Part shown: piece after piece, positions 32,240 to 32,289 of the stretch
Layout: each line of letters begins with the position of its first letter
Position numbering within the stretch: position 1 is the stretch's first letter
NCBI GenBank assembly: GCA_031264075.1
Contig: JAISEO010000089.1
Location: 1 to 32,289, forward strand
Reading direction: 5' to 3'
DNA length: 32,289 nucleotides
From: Coriobacteriales bacterium
GTDB lineage: Bacteria > Actinomycetota > Coriobacteriia > Coriobacteriales > UBA8131
Made by a program: the position numbers and the translations under genes
Notes under the pieces: model-generated
Told to the model about the DNA's origin: nothing
The model's database searches: none
What the model saw: the letters and a program-made list of their open reading frames with translations, nothing else

Positions 32240-32289
32240 TTAGGGCTTTTGAAATGTTTTGATTTTATCTTTTGCTACTGATCTCCTTA
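32240..32289 (-). CDS. C-terminal end of a gene entering from the right edge (partial)
   Basis: The minus-strand frame ends RRSVAKDKIKTFQKP and a TAA stop at 32240-32242; the rest lies outside the window. The lysine-rich end and the terminator directly after it suggest a real gene, but 15 residues cannot identify it. It is AT-rich like the adjacent CdiA-C fragment. Confidence 0.4.
   Translation of the reverse strand, partial: RRSVAKDKIKTFQKP

Overview
The window looks like high-GC DNA from an anaerobic gut-type actinobacterium, most likely Coriobacteriia / Eggerthellaceae. That is an inference from gene content: a DMSO-reductase-family molybdoenzyme operon with its own TorD chaperone, NrfD-type quinol-interacting membrane proteins, a System I (Ccm) haem-handling pair, an acyl-CoA ligase paired with an XRE-cupin regulator, and large surface proteins built from BspA-type leucine-rich repeats and cell-wall-binding type 2 (CWB2) repeats. 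No rRNA, tRNA, CRISPR array or intact transposase was seen.

Layout. 1-2127 (+): ccmC-like and ccmD-like genes, then an NrfD-like membrane protein behind a 48-bp palindrome. 2194-3602 (+): a GntR/YtrA-type regulator followed by an SPFH (slipin) protein. 3603-9945 (+): a promoter region with tandem operator-like palindromes, then a four-gene respiratory operon (Tat-exported Mo-bisMGD catalytic subunit, 4x[4Fe-4S] subunit, NrfD-like anchor, TorD-like chaperone) and an EamA transporter. 9961-10589 (-): mazEF. 10830-13175 (-): acyl-CoA ligase and XRE-cupin regulator. 13581-14732 (-): a Tat/lipobox solute-binding protein without a permease nearby. 14936-31269 (-): a 16-kb operon of four tightly packed or overlapping genes: a 2610-aa and a 1650-aa LRR_5 surface protein, a SurA-N-like lipoprotein, and a 928-aa parallel-beta/CWB2 surface protein. 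It is read from a near-consensus promoter at 31511-31539. 31819-32289: a more AT-rich patch with a start-less CdiA-C-terminal-like nuclease domain, a terminator and the tail of another gene.

How the genes fit together. The Mo operon should form a membrane-bound anaerobic reductase: quinol oxidised at the NrfD-like subunit, electrons passed through the ferredoxin-like subunit to the molybdenum site outside the membrane, with TorD assisting cofactor loading before Tat export. The surface operon appears to make a coordinated set of wall-bound (CWB2), membrane-anchored and lipid-anchored exported proteins, with a SurA-like lipoprotein that may assist their folding.

Most notable non-coding signal: a 161-bp full-length imperfect palindrome (13290-13450) with a second, window-truncated copy at 1-115. 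Ten base pairs are G:U on one strand only, and the two copies show compensatory base-pair changes, so this looks like a conserved RNA hairpin. Each copy has its structured strand pointing at the gene that follows. A 12-bp core (ATGATTAATCAT) recurs in smaller contexts at 1139 and 31684. Two other dispersed inverted repeats (GGGACAG...CTGTCCC type) lie at 8881 and 10684; the first adds an unnatural C-terminal extension to the TorD gene.
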